A stretch of 64,000 nt of DNA. Origin: Nitzschia sp. DOCU1. Lineage: Eukaryota > Bacillariophyta > Bacillariophyceae > Bacillariales > Bacillariaceae. The stretch lies in assembly GCA_951394045.1 (NCBI GenBank), contig OX595989.1, positions 3,286,001-3,350,000 of the forward strand. Direction: 5' to 3'. Below are positions 9,401 to 19,415 of the stretch, in pieces. Below the pieces are notes generated by a model. That model worked only from the letters and a program-made list of their open reading frames with translations, was not told the DNA's origin and searched no databases. The translations under genes were made by a program, and so were the position numbers. Numbering within the stretch: the stretch's first letter is position 1; the number at the start of each line of letters is the position of its first letter.

Positions 9401-11979
9401 TGGACTTTGGACCTGGGTACGAAGGCAACACCCGTCGCGACGACGCTGCGTTCGCAATCATGAAGAGGGCGCCTCCGCAGGCGATAAAGCAATGGCCCGA
9501 TCGGAGTTCTCAGTTTTTGCACGAACAGCTGAGTCGCTTGACCATGGGCTGGGTCGAAGGTCGAATTACGAATTTTGACTATCTTCTCCACCTGAATATG
9601 TTGGCAGGACGAAGTTACAACGACACCTGTCAATATCCAGTAATGCCATGGGTCCTCTCGAACTACAAGGACGAAGAAATTCCAGATCTGTGTGATCCAA
9701 GCAACTTTCGAGATTTGAGAAAGCCTATTGGAGCGCTCAATCCGGATCGGCTGGAAGACTTTATAGAGCGATTCAGCACGTTTGCCGACCCGTCCATCCC
9801 GCCTTTCATGTATGGCAGCCACTACTCAACGAATGCTGGTGTTGTCCTTCATTTCCTGGTTCGTTTGCACCCGTTTGCTGGCCTCCACAGGCAACTCCAA
9901 GGTGGGCACTTTGATGTGGCCGATCGGCTTTTTTCGTCGGTCCCAAGAACTTGGGAAATGTGCACTGGCTCTTCAGCTGCAGAAGTAAAAGAACTGACCC
10001 CCGAGTGGTACTGCAACCCTACTTTCCTGAAGAATGAAAATAAATTCAAGTTGGGCACTTCGCAGGATGGAGAAGTCCTCGGTGACGTTATTTTGCCTCC
10101 GTGGGCCAAAGGCTCTCCCGAGATTTTCGTTGAAGTTATGAGGAATGCTCTTGAGAGTGATATCTGCTCCTCGATGCTACCGGATTGGATCGATCTGATT
10201 TTTGGGCGCAAGCAGCAGGGCCCGGAAGCCATCAAAGCTCACAACGTGTTTTTCTACCTCACGTACTACGGGAGCGTCGACGTGAATGCCATTGAGGACG
10301 AGAGTCTTCGGCAAGCTACAGAACTCCAAATTGCACACTTCGGCCAGTGCCCGATGCAGTTGTTTGTGAGACCCCATGTGCGAAGAATACCAAAAATGAA
10401 CCTGAAACGCATGTCCTTCTACCAGGTCACGAGCGCCTACACGCACGGTGCTGGCCGGGAGGGCGAGGATGAAATGCAAAAGAGCAGACGAATGTCGAAT
10501 CCTGTCTTTGGGCAACCGTTCTATTTGCCGTTCTTTTCTGCTCCCATGTCCCACTGGGTGCACCTCGACGCACCGCCACCGGGGCCGCATGCAAGCTTAT
10601 TAGCCGTGCGATTGGCAGGAACAGATCGATGTCTTGCAGTTGACGCACATGGGGTTTTCCATTGCTTCAGATGGGCATGGAAGCCAGAAGAACCTGAAGA
10701 AGTAGAAGGGGCATCGGGCAACGGTACATTCTCCATGGATGGGGGCTGTTTCATCGCCCAACGAGAACTGCCCCGATTCCGAACAGTGCCGCGGCTGGTC
10801 CACACACCAAGGCCGGACGAGCTGCCAGCCGTGGCGATTTCCAAAACACTTTTTGCTGGCAGATCTGTTCTGTTGGTGCTGTCAGATGGCGATGGTCGTG
10901 GCGGGCTGGCAATGCAGCTCGTGGATCCCGCCAAAGGATCTGTCCGGGGAGAGGCCCTCGTGGAACTAGTTCACTCCTCTCAAATCAGTTGCATCGCTAC
11001 TGATCCTATTGGCACTGCTGCTGGGCACGGAGGAGTGGGAGGTGAACTTGCGATTGTCGGAAGTTCTGACGGTAGCTCCTCAATCTGGCGTTTCATGTCT
11101 AGCCACTATTTACCGCTCCGGCCTCGAGTCCGCTTGGCGGGTCACGCCGGATCTCCAATCCTTGCAGTGGGTTTGAGTGCGGCCACCAATATTGCAGCTA
11201 CAGTGTCGAGCCGCCGGGTATGCTTGCATTCCATTGGAAATGGCAACCTCATTCGTGTCATCCAGGCGCCTCAGAACTTTTTGGACTTGGCCGAGGGAAG
11301 CGAGATGACGACGACGTTTGCCCGCTCTCCTGCTGTTGCCATCAGCGTTCAAGGCTTCGTCGTAACCGTCTGCGAAAGTGTGATCAAATCGACTTCCTCC
11401 ACCTCTTTGAGCGACTCTCGCAGCGTCGTTACCTTGCACCTATTTTCACTTGAGGGTGTGTCGTTAGGATCCAAGCCTTTGGAAAGCTGGCGAGGGGTAC
11501 CCCATAAGATGTACTGCACGCCCGATGGCACCGCCGTCATGGTCTGTTCCGGACGTGGCGTGACGATACATCGATTGTCGGCCATTACACCGCTAGAGTT
11601 TATTGACGAGTGGCACATTACCGAAACGGAGGAGTTGACGTCGTCGGTATCGCGCGCATGGGATGTCGACCTCGGTCCATCATTGAATAGGCCAGTAATC
11701 GCGGCCGCCGCATGTAGCCACGGAAGTCTCCGTCTCCATGCCCTTTCGGGTATTTCTGCCTTTTCAGAACGCCACAAAAAGCTGGGCTTGGGGCAAAGTG
11801 TGGGGAGCGTCTTCGCTGCTCCGGCCCGCCGACTCAAGGATGCTGTCGGGAAGGGCTGGGGCATTGGGTCAAAAGTTGCTGTTGTGGGCAAGGAAATCGG
11901 AAAAGAGATTCAATCAGATGTGAAAGAGAAGGGCGTCGGAGGATTCATCGGAAACATGTTCCGAAAGAACGACAAATAG
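3430..11979 (+). CDS. BEACH/WD40 giant protein (neurobeachin/LYST/LRBA-like)
   Basis: A single open frame of 2849 codons from ATG 3430. The frame extends 20 codons upstream, but only from a TTG, so ATG 3430 is chosen. An N-terminal region (about 50-270) resembles the concanavalin-A-like lectin module of BEACH proteins. A long helical and disordered middle follows. A PH-BEACH domain lies near 1920-2010 and the BEACH domain at about 2030-2310, with NFDYLLHLNMLAGRS, MYGSHYSTNAGVVLHFLVRL and QLFVRPH. WD40-type repeats occupy about 2375-2780, and the protein ends in a Lys/Gly-rich amphipathic tail. BEACH proteins scaffold vesicle trafficking, lysosome-related organelles and autophagy in the cytoplasm. 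The exact subfamily is not clear; the BEACH call itself is secure. No intron is seen over 8.5 kb. Confidence 0.95.
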   Translation: MSLPNANDTNDDDSMSRHLFDRFQSFVNPDLDASQKVEIAQDVQPFLAEVDGYLSFSSGANSGQLPALEWNTHFRKAYTLLLWIRPVVGDELQTTILEDDRNVMERRILYRFATAPEDAAATTGVCAAIGDWRVVELDSPPTTLNSKKKTKRMVHSQLTVYSLPHVAPNLQDGPNKSSSSLSTASSYIIAPLELEEDQWSLIGITHVFPYLKRPHWTMCVNGRVKAQGELNYPTLERSPVMNFNTLLEDPVKGGCTLYMADQQKPDVAKRASELQAQVAHPRHALKLHLATWLLSNDAFNPTIQALLAQAGPNMSLASHGNVPILPPVANWSKGSSLEGPNVGIPLVVHGQALAVQQLAATCVLWASAVEARLLGSAGSSNAQNQQRIICRMPPRRGATYNAPRVGLIQPTPTAATATTNSRSAATVGPNEDPISFTVTGDVSIHHNLSHYLLNSPHVEHVDTHLFATSKHFSMLALDGTQFDTFLLLPLFLALPPPGTTMGLQVTLLTNSLRHLFDLYTQEAAFLCHLIRLLSTSIQTGGGRWQEHLLQNGSLHVLASCLRQSLVRAEYLQVDKYATYTEFVKAQASAATGKAMKAPMSQMPVSPTRIPKSVAIAMAELIHICCGPPMSFLEDLDPSMQIQRTSDLALTALFGIGLDWELWGKDWDACAIILETLASRYGGSCVTAGYILRSQISVQFFLDTLQHALDTTSCVKSNQGMTETLQRIANACASLLKAMLLSSLSNTRSISQGEHDIGACLGALSDCPLGSVGAHVIFTALMGVLQWCDVLPPATAKIRRSSKQDTSQYASPRVDDDYKSAVATRLGRNLLISQFHDVVAPMLLSRTVFSGERTMSQEQHALPLEWEHHWRLGLLIFSWVSTLAGPDGVIAAKSLGSLLLASGLAGSLGGALTEADPIAVQHLFLPPPTMALTIAAASRKFNDWSYTDLLSDRLAVMMPLLPGLVVSLVSHPPSSVASSSTKQISSDALEVLAELLTAVGGNFYRVFGGQTHSAGTAGVGGNKKTKNRQADSIAIQAAKSYIPHLLVVAMILEHHLVALKKDSGDADKSVSILGTPAMIQKRADDGSWVEVSSTINESFLSDGAIKLPEGLPKDSKEALIISLQACQSSMLTTISELMTNAMRAGGGEASTNLWRAVLATLQESATYAAKSKNKDVDKQNATTTQTNVLCRLAAMVLTKSLKRDYQWEVWHQDLGSGISRLCLLIEEKELLMKPLGVGGAYSNDQVVLLCALLNVLKYGRDTTGWCQLILPTPPGPVDQEEEHQPKHQVDSAPASSKVMLPVLQPALRCIVESVGTLGSSIRIQSPQADSSSKKSSSSDKKDDQEDRGLLDFIVSELRDTLMAAIVGMSFANARDVALHALATLRRARLAYENVKDLQGVDFSNSLICMVTEEIRVRYEGERRRRETALFDAYEETENASDKARASAVADSQAIENMILGGDLIPVASSNKKPIEEVIFDADDDDAEGLRELKPSQSEDFVVYNDGLAVGGTGDHKVAKMQWSQYEGLSAALEECSVASKAAADEKSKDEPMPTVEPILKILSPFLDAWDENAAKEAAESELVQLFDFSISSENDGDESDGALMPLQGSETAADSMSTFIELSAAEKARMAEVANVFLPNHRHSTMAYTERFCWARYNEIAGEGTMDAIWERGVADGNRDIRSRLVTIPCSPQFKRFIPKYLDHGAVGDDEAAAKRSTMLANNEDTMDEFTKALISTGHLQIVDITKKEINEEEEPELKLPVEGSMMDFDEYGEAPLEAPTPPGEKSGDDSSTTDTASATDATTNTEETTRHEEVFDKTKIGSSHYNITASAFASPPDNSSSTLSLMHSAAAGLIEKHLENCLHIKAEGSRKCSMLLTSTHLILEYDIDEEGLYEGEMMAVREEADRQRMIEDAGGTNGKEDDTIQEEIEKRQREAASLRPKSIRWNLSELSHVYLRRYRLRDSSIEMFFIPSGGTSFGGYGLYSPSTSLFLDFGPGYEGNTRRDDAAFAIMKRAPPQAIKQWPDRSSQFLHEQLSRLTMGWVEGRITNFDYLLHLNMLAGRSYNDTCQYPVMPWVLSNYKDEEIPDLCDPSNFRDLRKPIGALNPDRLEDFIERFSTFADPSIPPFMYGSHYSTNAGVVLHFLVRLHPFAGLHRQLQGGHFDVADRLFSSVPRTWEMCTGSSAAEVKELTPEWYCNPTFLKNENKFKLGTSQDGEVLGDVILPPWAKGSPEIFVEVMRNALESDICSSMLPDWIDLIFGRKQQGPEAIKAHNVFFYLTYYGSVDVNAIEDESLRQATELQIAHFGQCPMQLFVRPHVRRIPKMNLKRMSFYQVTSAYTHGAGREGEDEMQKSRRMSNPVFGQPFYLPFFSAPMSHWVHLDAPPPGPHASLLAVRLAGTDRCLAVDAHGVFHCFRWAWKPEEPEEVEGASGNGTFSMDGGCFIAQRELPRFRTVPRLVHTPRPDELPAVAISKTLFAGRSVLLVLSDGDGRGGLAMQLVDPAKGSVRGEALVELVHSSQISCIATDPIGTAAGHGGVGGELAIVGSSDGSSSIWRFMSSHYLPLRPRVRLAGHAGSPILAVGLSAATNIAATVSSRRVCLHSIGNGNLIRVIQAPQNFLDLAEGSEMTTTFARSPAVAISVQGFVVTVCESVIKSTSSTSLSDSRSVVTLHLFSLEGVSLGSKPLESWRGVPHKMYCTPDGTAVMVCSGRGVTIHRLSAITPLEFIDEWHITETEELTSSVSRAWDVDLGPSLNRPVIAAAACSHGSLRLHALSGISAFSERHKKLGLGQSVGSVFAAPARRLKDAVGKGWGIGSKVAVVGKEIGKEIQSDVKEKGVGGFIGNMFRKNDK

Positions 11980-12991
11980 ATAGAAGCAAGTACGCCGTCA
12001 CCCAAATAGATTTCTGAATCCTACTCCTGTACATCATTCGTCGCCAATTGAACCCAAAACCTTTAGTAATTTATTCGTATATCCTTGATCTAATTTGAGT
12101 GCAATAATACATTATATTCGTTCTGTACCGGGGCATACTGAACCTGCCGAAGTCTCATCGATCAGTGCATATTCTTAGTGCTGTTTTGCATATATTAGTG
12201 GCAGACCACCGTCGTTCCAGCTCCTTCTGGCCGCCGGTATCACTTTTAGGCTCCCCAATCTTCACCGACGGTTTCTTTCGCAACGCAGCCATTTCTATTG
12301 CTTTCAGGGGTAAACTGCTGCCCCTTTGGATCATATTGGTAGTAACCAGCGGTGTTGGACAGCAACGATTTTAAAAATTGCATGGTTGTCGGAGGCAAAA
12401 AGTGACGAGACAGACTTTTCTAGTTGTGCGCCGCGCCATCAACGAACTTAGGACACATCCGTAAAGTACGGACACGAACGTGTGTCTTGGTAGTGAAATG
12501 ATGTTCGCCATCGGAATTGAATGCATGGACTTTGTGACAAATCAAAAACCTGGTATGGGCATTACTATGAACTATGATATTATGCCGGTAAACACCGGTA
12601 GTTCGCATTGCGCGAAGGCAACGACAATGCCCTCTAATTGAAAGATAGAGATACATGGTTAGGTCGTTGCCGCTATTTATGCGACATTCTTGGCGAAAAC
12701 GAAAGAAGGTTTTCGTGTAATAGTGATTTATCGATGTATATTTATGGGGCATATATATCAATGAAATTAATATTCGCACGAAATATGGAGAGAAGAATGC
12801 AACATCGGCTCTGTCAACAGAGAGAAGGAAAAGCGCTATTCTCTCCTGCATCACCACCACAAAACGGCACTGCCCAATAGCTAGCGTCTCTACGTAATTG
12901 CAACTCTTCTCGAGCGCATTTAAAGCGATGTGCCCTCTTCTTACAGTGGGTATCGTACCATTTCTTTCCTTTGCCCGTTTCACCAAACATA
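11980..12991. other. Intergenic region, AT-rich at its start
   Basis: This 1-kb stretch between the BEACH and CRAL-TRIO-like genes begins with AT-rich sequence that probably includes the BEACH 3' UTR. A 202-codon minus-strand frame (13028-12420) opens at GTG, has no domain and overlaps the next gene, so it is not called. I see nothing else in it. Confidence 0.45.
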
Positions 12992-14306
12992 ATGGCAGAT
13001 GCAATGACACAGCGTCCTTCATCGGCACCTCTTACACCAGAGGGTCTATACTTTCAAATTGTGTGCGATCCTGGCCATGAAAGAACGGCGAGGGAACTCT
13101 CTGAACTTCCACGAGAGTCCCGCGAACGCGTTTGGGCAGACATGACAGGAGCGTCATATGCAAATCCTGCTGCACACTCGTTCCATCAATCTTCTTCTAG
13201 CAACGGTAGTGACTCCAATAACCATGGGGCATCTGATGAAAACCCCATATTTTTTCAAGAGCGGCTTTCCGCATTAGATGGAGAATTAGGCCTGCTTCCT
13301 CCGACCGAAGGCTTGGAGTTGGGTTTGCAGACGGCGCTGGGGAAGGATCCTGAGTTTCGTCTGGCTTTCTTACGAGCATGCGATTTTGATGCAGCGCAAG
13401 CAGCTCAGCGCGTTGCAAGGCACTTTGACCAGAAAGTTGCCCTTTTTGGAGAATCCAGGGTTGGAAGATCAATCCGTCTTGACGATCTTTCGGAGGGCGA
13501 CCTGGAGAGCCTGCAGTGTGGAGCCATTCAATTCCTTCCAAAATTGGATCGAGGGGGGCGTTTGGTCCTTGTATCCCGTTATCGTGACTTTGTCTACAGG
13601 TCCCCCGAGAATATGGTAAATTTTTCAAAACGCCGCCTTTTGTTTTGTGTCGGCATTAACTCGTGGAACTCACATTGTATACTTTCGTAGCTGAGGGCCC
13701 TATGGTACATGCTCATGTCAGCCTTGGATACCCCAAATGTCAGTAAGGTCGGCCTAGTTATTGTGGGCTACGAAGTGGGAGATTTCGTTCCGGTGGACTA
13801 TGAATTGACCCGACAAATGTTCCGCCTTGTTCGAAATCTGCCGATTCGCGTCGTGGCCAGTCATTCCTGCTACAGCGACAGCCCTATGCAAAAGGTTGCG
13901 GACTTGGTAGTTCACATGGTCAGCACCTTTGTCCGTTTAAGACTTCGGATGCATTACGGTAAGCGGAATATCAGCAATAGAGTGAACACACGACCATATG
14001 ATCGTTGGTTGTCATTTGAAACGGCCTGATTGTTCTAATGAAAACTTGCCCTCCCCATACACCGGCTCTTGCACACCAGGTTCACACCAGGAATGCCGTT
14101 ATCGACTATTGACCATGGGAATACCTGTAGACTTTTTGCCTATTACCATGGATGGTGTTCTGCACACCGAAAACCACATGCAGTGGCTGCAGTTTCGCAT
14201 CCGCGAAGAGCAAGTCCAAGGCCATTTGTCGCTTGCTAGGCTTGTCTCAACTGAACCGCAGCGAGTGGAAGACGACAACGATGAGGATGCGATGCAAACA
14301 TTGTAG
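12992..14306 (+). CDS. CRAL-TRIO-like lipid-binding protein, three exons
   Basis: Rebuilt as exons 12992-13615, 13691-13958 and 14080-14306, joined by introns with donors GTAAAT and GTAAGC and acceptors GTAG and CCAG. The phases agree (0, then 1) and give 372 residues. The N-terminal half has a helical CRAL-TRIO-N-like stretch (FRLAFLRACDFDAAQAAQR), then DDLSEGD and GAIQFLPKLDRGGR, a pattern I associate with Sec14-like proteins of diatoms. The third exon reads SHQECRYRLLTMGIP, which fits the end of that fold. Such proteins carry or sense hydrophobic ligands such as phosphoinositides or tocopherols; no ligand can be named. A second possible acceptor lies 11 bp downstream (after 14090), but it shifts the frame and loses the similarity. 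Confidence 0.72.
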
Positions 14307-14608
14307 GGAGAAGATTGATAATATGCCGCATGGCCTGACTAAAGGACTAGAGAGATCGGGTATTTTGGCTCATCGCTGGTGTAATGTCGTCCATGAAATT
14401 GATGTTGAATGAACAAGTTATCGTACGTTCAGGCTGAAAGTTGCAGCATGCACCAAAGTGGGCCTTTACTCTAGACAACTTACAAGGCACAACATTTTGT
14501 ACCGCGTAACGCCAAGTCGACGCGGAAACTGATGAAGGGTCTCACACACAATAATTTCGATCTCAAACATGAAGTGAACCAAGACGCCTTTGAATCGCTA
14601 CAAGGAAT
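14307..14608. other. Convergent spacer between the CRAL-TRIO-like and TM-protein genes
   Basis: About 300 bp between two convergent stop codons, expected to hold both 3' UTRs. No repeat or ORF of note. Confidence 0.4.
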
Positions 14609-15862
14609 TCAAATCGCCCCTGGCTTCATTTTCTCGTCCTTTCCGATCCCCGTGTTCGATATCTCATCCCATGGCTGAGGATGTTTTGCTTGAAGGAAAG
14701 TCTCCGCTGCCTGAAATGCCAACCCGATTTCCTCGTCGATAGTACGACATACACAGGGCACCTTCATTTTCTCGTTCTTTCCGACCCCCATGTTCGATAT
14801 CTCATCCCATGGCTGAGGATGTTTTGCTTGAAGGAAAGTCTCCGCTGCCTGAAATGCCAACCCGATTTCCTCGTCGATAGTACGACATACACAGGGCACC
14901 TTGCAAAACAGACATCGAGTCGACGATGTCCGGTCGCAATCTACTCCGACCGGCATAAAGTCAATTGTTGTCTCGTCACCATTTTCGAAATCATTTACAC
15001 CCTCCGCCAAACGGTTGGCAAAGGTTGCCGAAAAGCCATCCTTGGATCGAAGAGACTCTTCCAGTCGAACGTCTTGCATGGCAAAATTAGATTTCACGAA
15101 ACTCATGACCTTATCCGCGTGCGTACTTTGGGTGTGCTTTCGCCCGCCGATAGGCTGATACTTCATCTTCCGGCCTTGATTCGAAACTAGGTCGGCCGTA
15201 CCAGTTTCAATGGATCGACGGGACGCTGTCCATTTGAGTTGAGGGGGGCTGAGAGGCATCGTGCCGAGACTTTCAGTCAAGGAAGAACAAGTTGACAAAA
15301 TACCATCCTCTTGTGAAGAACCAGTTTTAGTAGAATTGTCGGTGGCAGTGACCTTCGGCAATTCTCCGGACCAGTAGCAATTGACACGGTTTGCGAGCCG
15401 CTGCTTATAGGTGACATTCCAGCCCCCCGGAGGACTTTTCAGCACCCGGGCATCCTTGTCTTCATATCGCTCAAGGTAGGATCGAACAATTTTCTCACTT
15501 GCTGTTCTTCGTTGAGTGCGTCTCCACAAGTAGTAAATTGACATTGATACCAGCGCAACTAAAAGTAACCACGCAACGATCAAAACTCCAACCCCCATAA
15601 ACACTTTACCGTCCATATCTTTTCCTCCCATATATGTTGCTTGTGCCGTTTCATTGTCGCCTGTCCAGGGATAGGACGAGGCGGGAAGGAGCTTGTCGTC
15701 GTAGGTTGCTGGGGCATTAGCAAAATCGCCCCCTTGATCGCTGTGGGTATAGCTTGAGCCCGCGGTCACCTGATCAAACGGTGACAGCCCAAACCCTTTG
15801 GAAGACAGTGTAGTGTCTTCTTTTTCGTCAATGTACACGACACCAACAGCAGCGTCACTCAT
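14609..15862 (-). CDS. Single-pass membrane protein with tandem 46-residue C-terminal repeat, function unknown
   Basis: The frame opens at TTG 15898, but the first ATG is at 15862 (MSDAAV), giving 417 residues. One strong membrane segment (VFMGVGVLIVAWLLLVALVS) lies near residues 88-112, followed by a basic WRRTQRR stretch, which suggests a cytoplasmic C-terminal side. There is no obvious signal peptide. The C-terminus carries two consecutive 46-residue copies starting KVPCVCRTIDEEIGLAFQ and ending near WDEISN, nearly identical and encoded by a 138-bp tandem repeat. Each copy contributes a C-x-C pair. I do not recognise the family. It lies upstream of, and divergent from, the first histidine kinase. 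Confidence 0.75.
   Translation of the reverse strand: MSDAAVGVVYIDEKEDTTLSSKGFGLSPFDQVTAGSSYTHSDQGGDFANAPATYDDKLLPASSYPWTGDNETAQATYMGGKDMDGKVFMGVGVLIVAWLLLVALVSMSIYYLWRRTQRRTASEKIVRSYLERYEDKDARVLKSPPGGWNVTYKQRLANRVNCYWSGELPKVTATDNSTKTGSSQEDGILSTCSSLTESLGTMPLSPPQLKWTASRRSIETGTADLVSNQGRKMKYQPIGGRKHTQSTHADKVMSFVKSNFAMQDVRLEESLRSKDGFSATFANRLAEGVNDFENGDETTIDFMPVGVDCDRTSSTRCLFCKVPCVCRTIDEEIGLAFQAAETFLQAKHPQPWDEISNMGVGKNEKMKVPCVCRTIDEEIGLAFQAAETFLQAKHPQPWDEISNTGIGKDEKMKPGAI
14625..14900. repeat. 138-bp tandem direct repeat (two copies) inside the TM-protein gene
   Basis: Copy A is 14625-14762 and copy B is 14763-14900. By eye they differ at three bases, all within the first 30 nt. The unit is 46 codons long, so the reading frame is kept and the product gains one extra domain-sized copy. 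The near identity points to a recent duplication. Confidence 0.93.
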
Positions 15863-16584
15863 TTTGAGACAGACAAAGATTCGTAGAAGCGTTATCAAAG
15901 AACGGTGCCCGATTCAAGCCTCCAGCTTCCCGAAACTTCAAAGGGGATTCCGACCACACAGTGATCTGAGAGTGAACAGTTGAGAATGTTTATAGGTCGT
16001 TTATCTGCATGTGTTGCAGGAAATACAGCTACAGAGGATTGACGAAGTCAATCGATCTTGTAATTTGTATTTTTGGTGCCCGAGATGGATTTTTGGGCAA
16101 AGATGAGTCGCGGGGGATCGGCAGGCGCGGGCGAAGGGTCGAATCGGGGGAGGAACTTACCAGGTATCACAGGGAAATTCGATTCGTCGTGCCCGACTTT
16201 GGCTCAATAGGATTAAGCCCCCTTAGTTAAGGAAATTCTAGCGCACCGTCGGCGTTCGCTATGTAATCAACTTTCTACCTTGAATGGCACGTTTTGCGCT
16301 CAGAAATGGACACGATTAATTATTGCCCAACGGCCAATCGACCTTCACAAGCTTCCGAGACTCCTTAACATTTCGGACTTTTGGGAACAATCTACGATAT
16401 TCGTTGCACGTGTGTTGAGGTTCTCCATGATGAAGTTTGTCCTTCAAAATCCCATGGACCTATTTCTGGAAAGCGTCAGAAGGTACTGTAGGTTGCCCGA
16501 GAAATAGCAGGAACCAACATCGAGCTCCATTTTCCAAGTATTGCTGAGTCCCTGTCTTGGGTTGCCACAGTGTGTGCAGTTCAA
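15863..16584. promoter_or_regulatory. Divergent intergenic region upstream of the first histidine kinase
   Basis: A 722-bp spacer between two divergent start codons. Short ORFs inside lack any recognisable feature. No clear motif seen. Confidence 0.4.
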
Positions 16585-19358
16585 ATGGATGATTCGAGTC
16601 GACCCAAAAGTTGGCATGCTGCGGGAGATGACGGTGACGACTTTAACCAAATCGGCATTCTTGCTTCTGAGCAGGTGTTCAAAGAAAAGGTTTCACTCAT
16701 CGACGATGATGAACACCGATCAGTGCAGTCTACCGTTGCAACGTTTTCGGCCGAGGATGACAGTACAGCGACTATCTGCTGGGGCTCCACGAGTCGTTCT
16801 TGCATTATGGCAACAATAGTTGCGCTTATCGGGGCACTCTCTGCTGCCCTCTTTGTGGGCATGGGCAATGCATCAGCGAATGACGAGCAAGCTTTCAATT
16901 TCCATCACCTAGCAGAGGAGCTGGCGTTGCAAATCGAAGCTTCCTGGGAGGATTATGAGACCGCATCGCGATGGCTGCATCAAGCTTGCTCTTTTCGCAA
17001 CGTTTCACGATCTGGTTTTCGGGATCTTTACGAGTACATGACGCTTAGTCTTGACGTTCAGGTGAGTCGAGAGGTGTTTGGAAGATTTCAATGAACTACT
17101 TGTCTGCTGAGCTATTCTATTGTCAGAGCATCAACTGGGTACCTAGGGTCTTATATGATGATCGAAAATCAATGGAGGAAGATGCTCTCAATTACTTCGC
17201 GGACAATTACCCAGACTTGGACTATGAAGGATTCCGTCAAATGCGGTACGACGCAAAACTCGAACTCGGCTATGAAGTTGTGCCAAGCAATGAAGAGGAG
17301 TTTTACTATCCTGCTCATTTTGTGGAACCAGTGGAAACAAACGCTTTGATGCTAGACTTGGATTTGACTTCCCTGGCTGAGGGGCCCTACTATATGGAAC
17401 GTGCACTGACGACATGGCAGCCGATAATTTCTGCGCCCTTTCGGCCATTCCCTGGGTCTTCGGTAGGGAGCGAGCAAAACTCGATCATGCTTTTCCATCC
17501 GGGAATCCCTCTTGACCTGCATTATGGTCTCAAACCCAAAGATTTAGCAGTACTTGTCGTGAACTCAAAATCAATTGTCAATCGGGTTTTGTCGTCTTTG
17601 AATTACAAAACGGCAAGAATATATCTTTATGACTTTTCGGCAGAAAGACAAGTGCATACTTTCATGATTGGAGTGGACTTGTCTCGAGATCCCTCAGACG
17701 AAAATTCGTACTATTTGGAGCCGATCGATCTGGTGCAACTTCAAGAATCTACAGTGAATTTGATCGAGATCGAACAACTCCCTATATCGTCCACGCTATG
17801 GACGTTGGTAGTAGTGGCATTGGATGGAGAATATGAGCCGAATGATACGACGGTAATAGTTGCAGGCATCTTCATATTTGTTGCTTGTACGTTTGTTGCT
17901 TTTTGGATCTGGTGGGACACAAGAAGGACCCAGAAAATCCAGTCGCTCCGGCGCCGGGCAGATGCCGTGACAGCAGCCATCAAGCTTCAAAGTGCACAGG
18001 AGCACGCCAAGGCAGAGCAGGAGCTGAACGAGTATATAGCTCACGAAATTCGGAACCCACTCGCGGCAGCAATGTCGGCTTGTTCGTTTGTCAAGTCGGC
18101 AGTCGAGGGATCCTTCCCGTTTGCGGATCAGCAAGCGACACTCGAAGATGTCGACATCATCGATTGTAGTTTATCCTTTATGGATGATCTTCTTCGTTCG
18201 ATGCTTGACATCCATAAGGCGGCAGCGATGAAGATTGCAGTCACGATGGCGCCTGCGGATCTTGGGCGGGATGTCCTCCAACCTGTAGCCAACATGCTCT
18301 ACAAGCGAAACTCAAACTTCGATGTTCGAATGGATTGTCCCGATAACTTGATACTATCGACTGACCGATTACGGCTCAAGCAAATCGTCCTGAACCTGGG
18401 AAGGAATTCCGCAAAATTTGTGGAAAAGGGATTCATTAAGCTCTCAGCCAGGATCGTTGAGGGGAAAATCCTTATATTTATTGACGACTCCGGGCCGGGC
18501 ATCCCAGCGGGAAAGAAGCCACAGCTCTTCAGCAAGTTCCAAGAGAGCCTTGATATCCTGGAGCAAGGGACTGGCATGGGATTGTGCCTGTGCAAGAACA
18601 TGTCTCGTCTACTCGGAGGAGATGTCTGGCTGGACGAATCTTATAAAAGTGGAATCCCTGGATGTCCCGGCACTCGGTTTGTTGTCAATACAAATGCAGC
18701 TCCAATGTCCCTAGAAGAGCACCAGGAGTATCTTTTGTTAGGAGAAGATATGGTGACAAAGGAGTTGATGAAGCCCAATTTGAAAGACAATGGAGCTCCC
18801 GAGACACCGACTCATGACGAGGAAAGCCAGCAAGTTGACCTCCCTGTGAATCTCTCCGTTCTCTTTGTCGATGACGACTTGATTCTACGAAAGCTGTTTT
18901 CGCGATCTTTGAAGAAAATTGCCGAAAGTTGGACAATCTCCGAGGCTGCAAATGGCGAGGTGGCTCTCAAAATGGCCACGGAACAAGAGTTCGATGTGAT
19001 TTTCTTGGATCAGTACATGACATCCGCGGAGAAGTCAATGCTTGGGACAGAGACTGCACGAGCCTTGAGAGTTCACGGTGTCCAGAGCCGGATATGTGGT
19101 CTGTCGGCGAATGATTTAGAACGAAGCTTCCTGGCAGCTGGAGCCGACTTCTTCCTTTTGAAACCTTTGCCTTGCAACGTGGATGATCTTCGGAGAGTAC
19201 TCGTTCGGATTCTAGCCTCTGGGAACCCTCTACGTGAGCAGAATGCGGATCGATCGTCACTTTTTAGTACTACCTCAACCCTGCCCGTTGAGAACTCTTC
19301 CGAGAACACAACATATTCTGAAGAACTTCAGTGCGACGGGCGACTACAGGCAGCTTAA
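16585..19358 (+). CDS. CHASE-domain hybrid histidine kinase with receiver (HK1)
   Basis: Two exons, 16585-17061 and 17127-19358 (65-bp intron, GTGAGT...TCAG, phase 0), encode 902 residues. TM1 lies near 72-93. The extracytoplasmic region (about 110-390) has the CHASE layout, including a W(V/I)P(R/K) start, YYPAHFVEP and LFHPGIP. TM2 is near 401-424. The H-box is EYIAHEIRNPLAAAM with the phospho-His near 465, followed by an ATPase domain with N-box LNLGRNSAKF, DDSGPGIP and GTGMGLCLCK. A C-terminal receiver (about 733-855) has the acidic FVDDD, phospho-Asp in FLDQYM, LSAND and LLKP. All phosphotransfer residues are present, so it should be an active sensor kinase; the ligand is unknown. It is the paralog of the kinase at 22416-25657 and shares its first intron position. 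It converges on the desaturase, with 57 bp between stop codons. Confidence 0.93.
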
Positions 19359-19415
19359 AGGCACTCGAGCAAGGGCGACTTCTGTGAATCATGAACTTTC
19401 TTCTATGTTAATACA

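Noticed and set aside
12420..13028. 202-codon minus-strand ORF
   Set aside because: It opens at GTG (13028), overlaps the start of the CRAL-TRIO-like gene, and has no domain or membrane pattern.
14080..14091. Alternative third-exon acceptor for the CRAL-TRIO-like gene at 14091
   Set aside because: It changes the frame and destroys the family-like SHQECRYRLL sequence.
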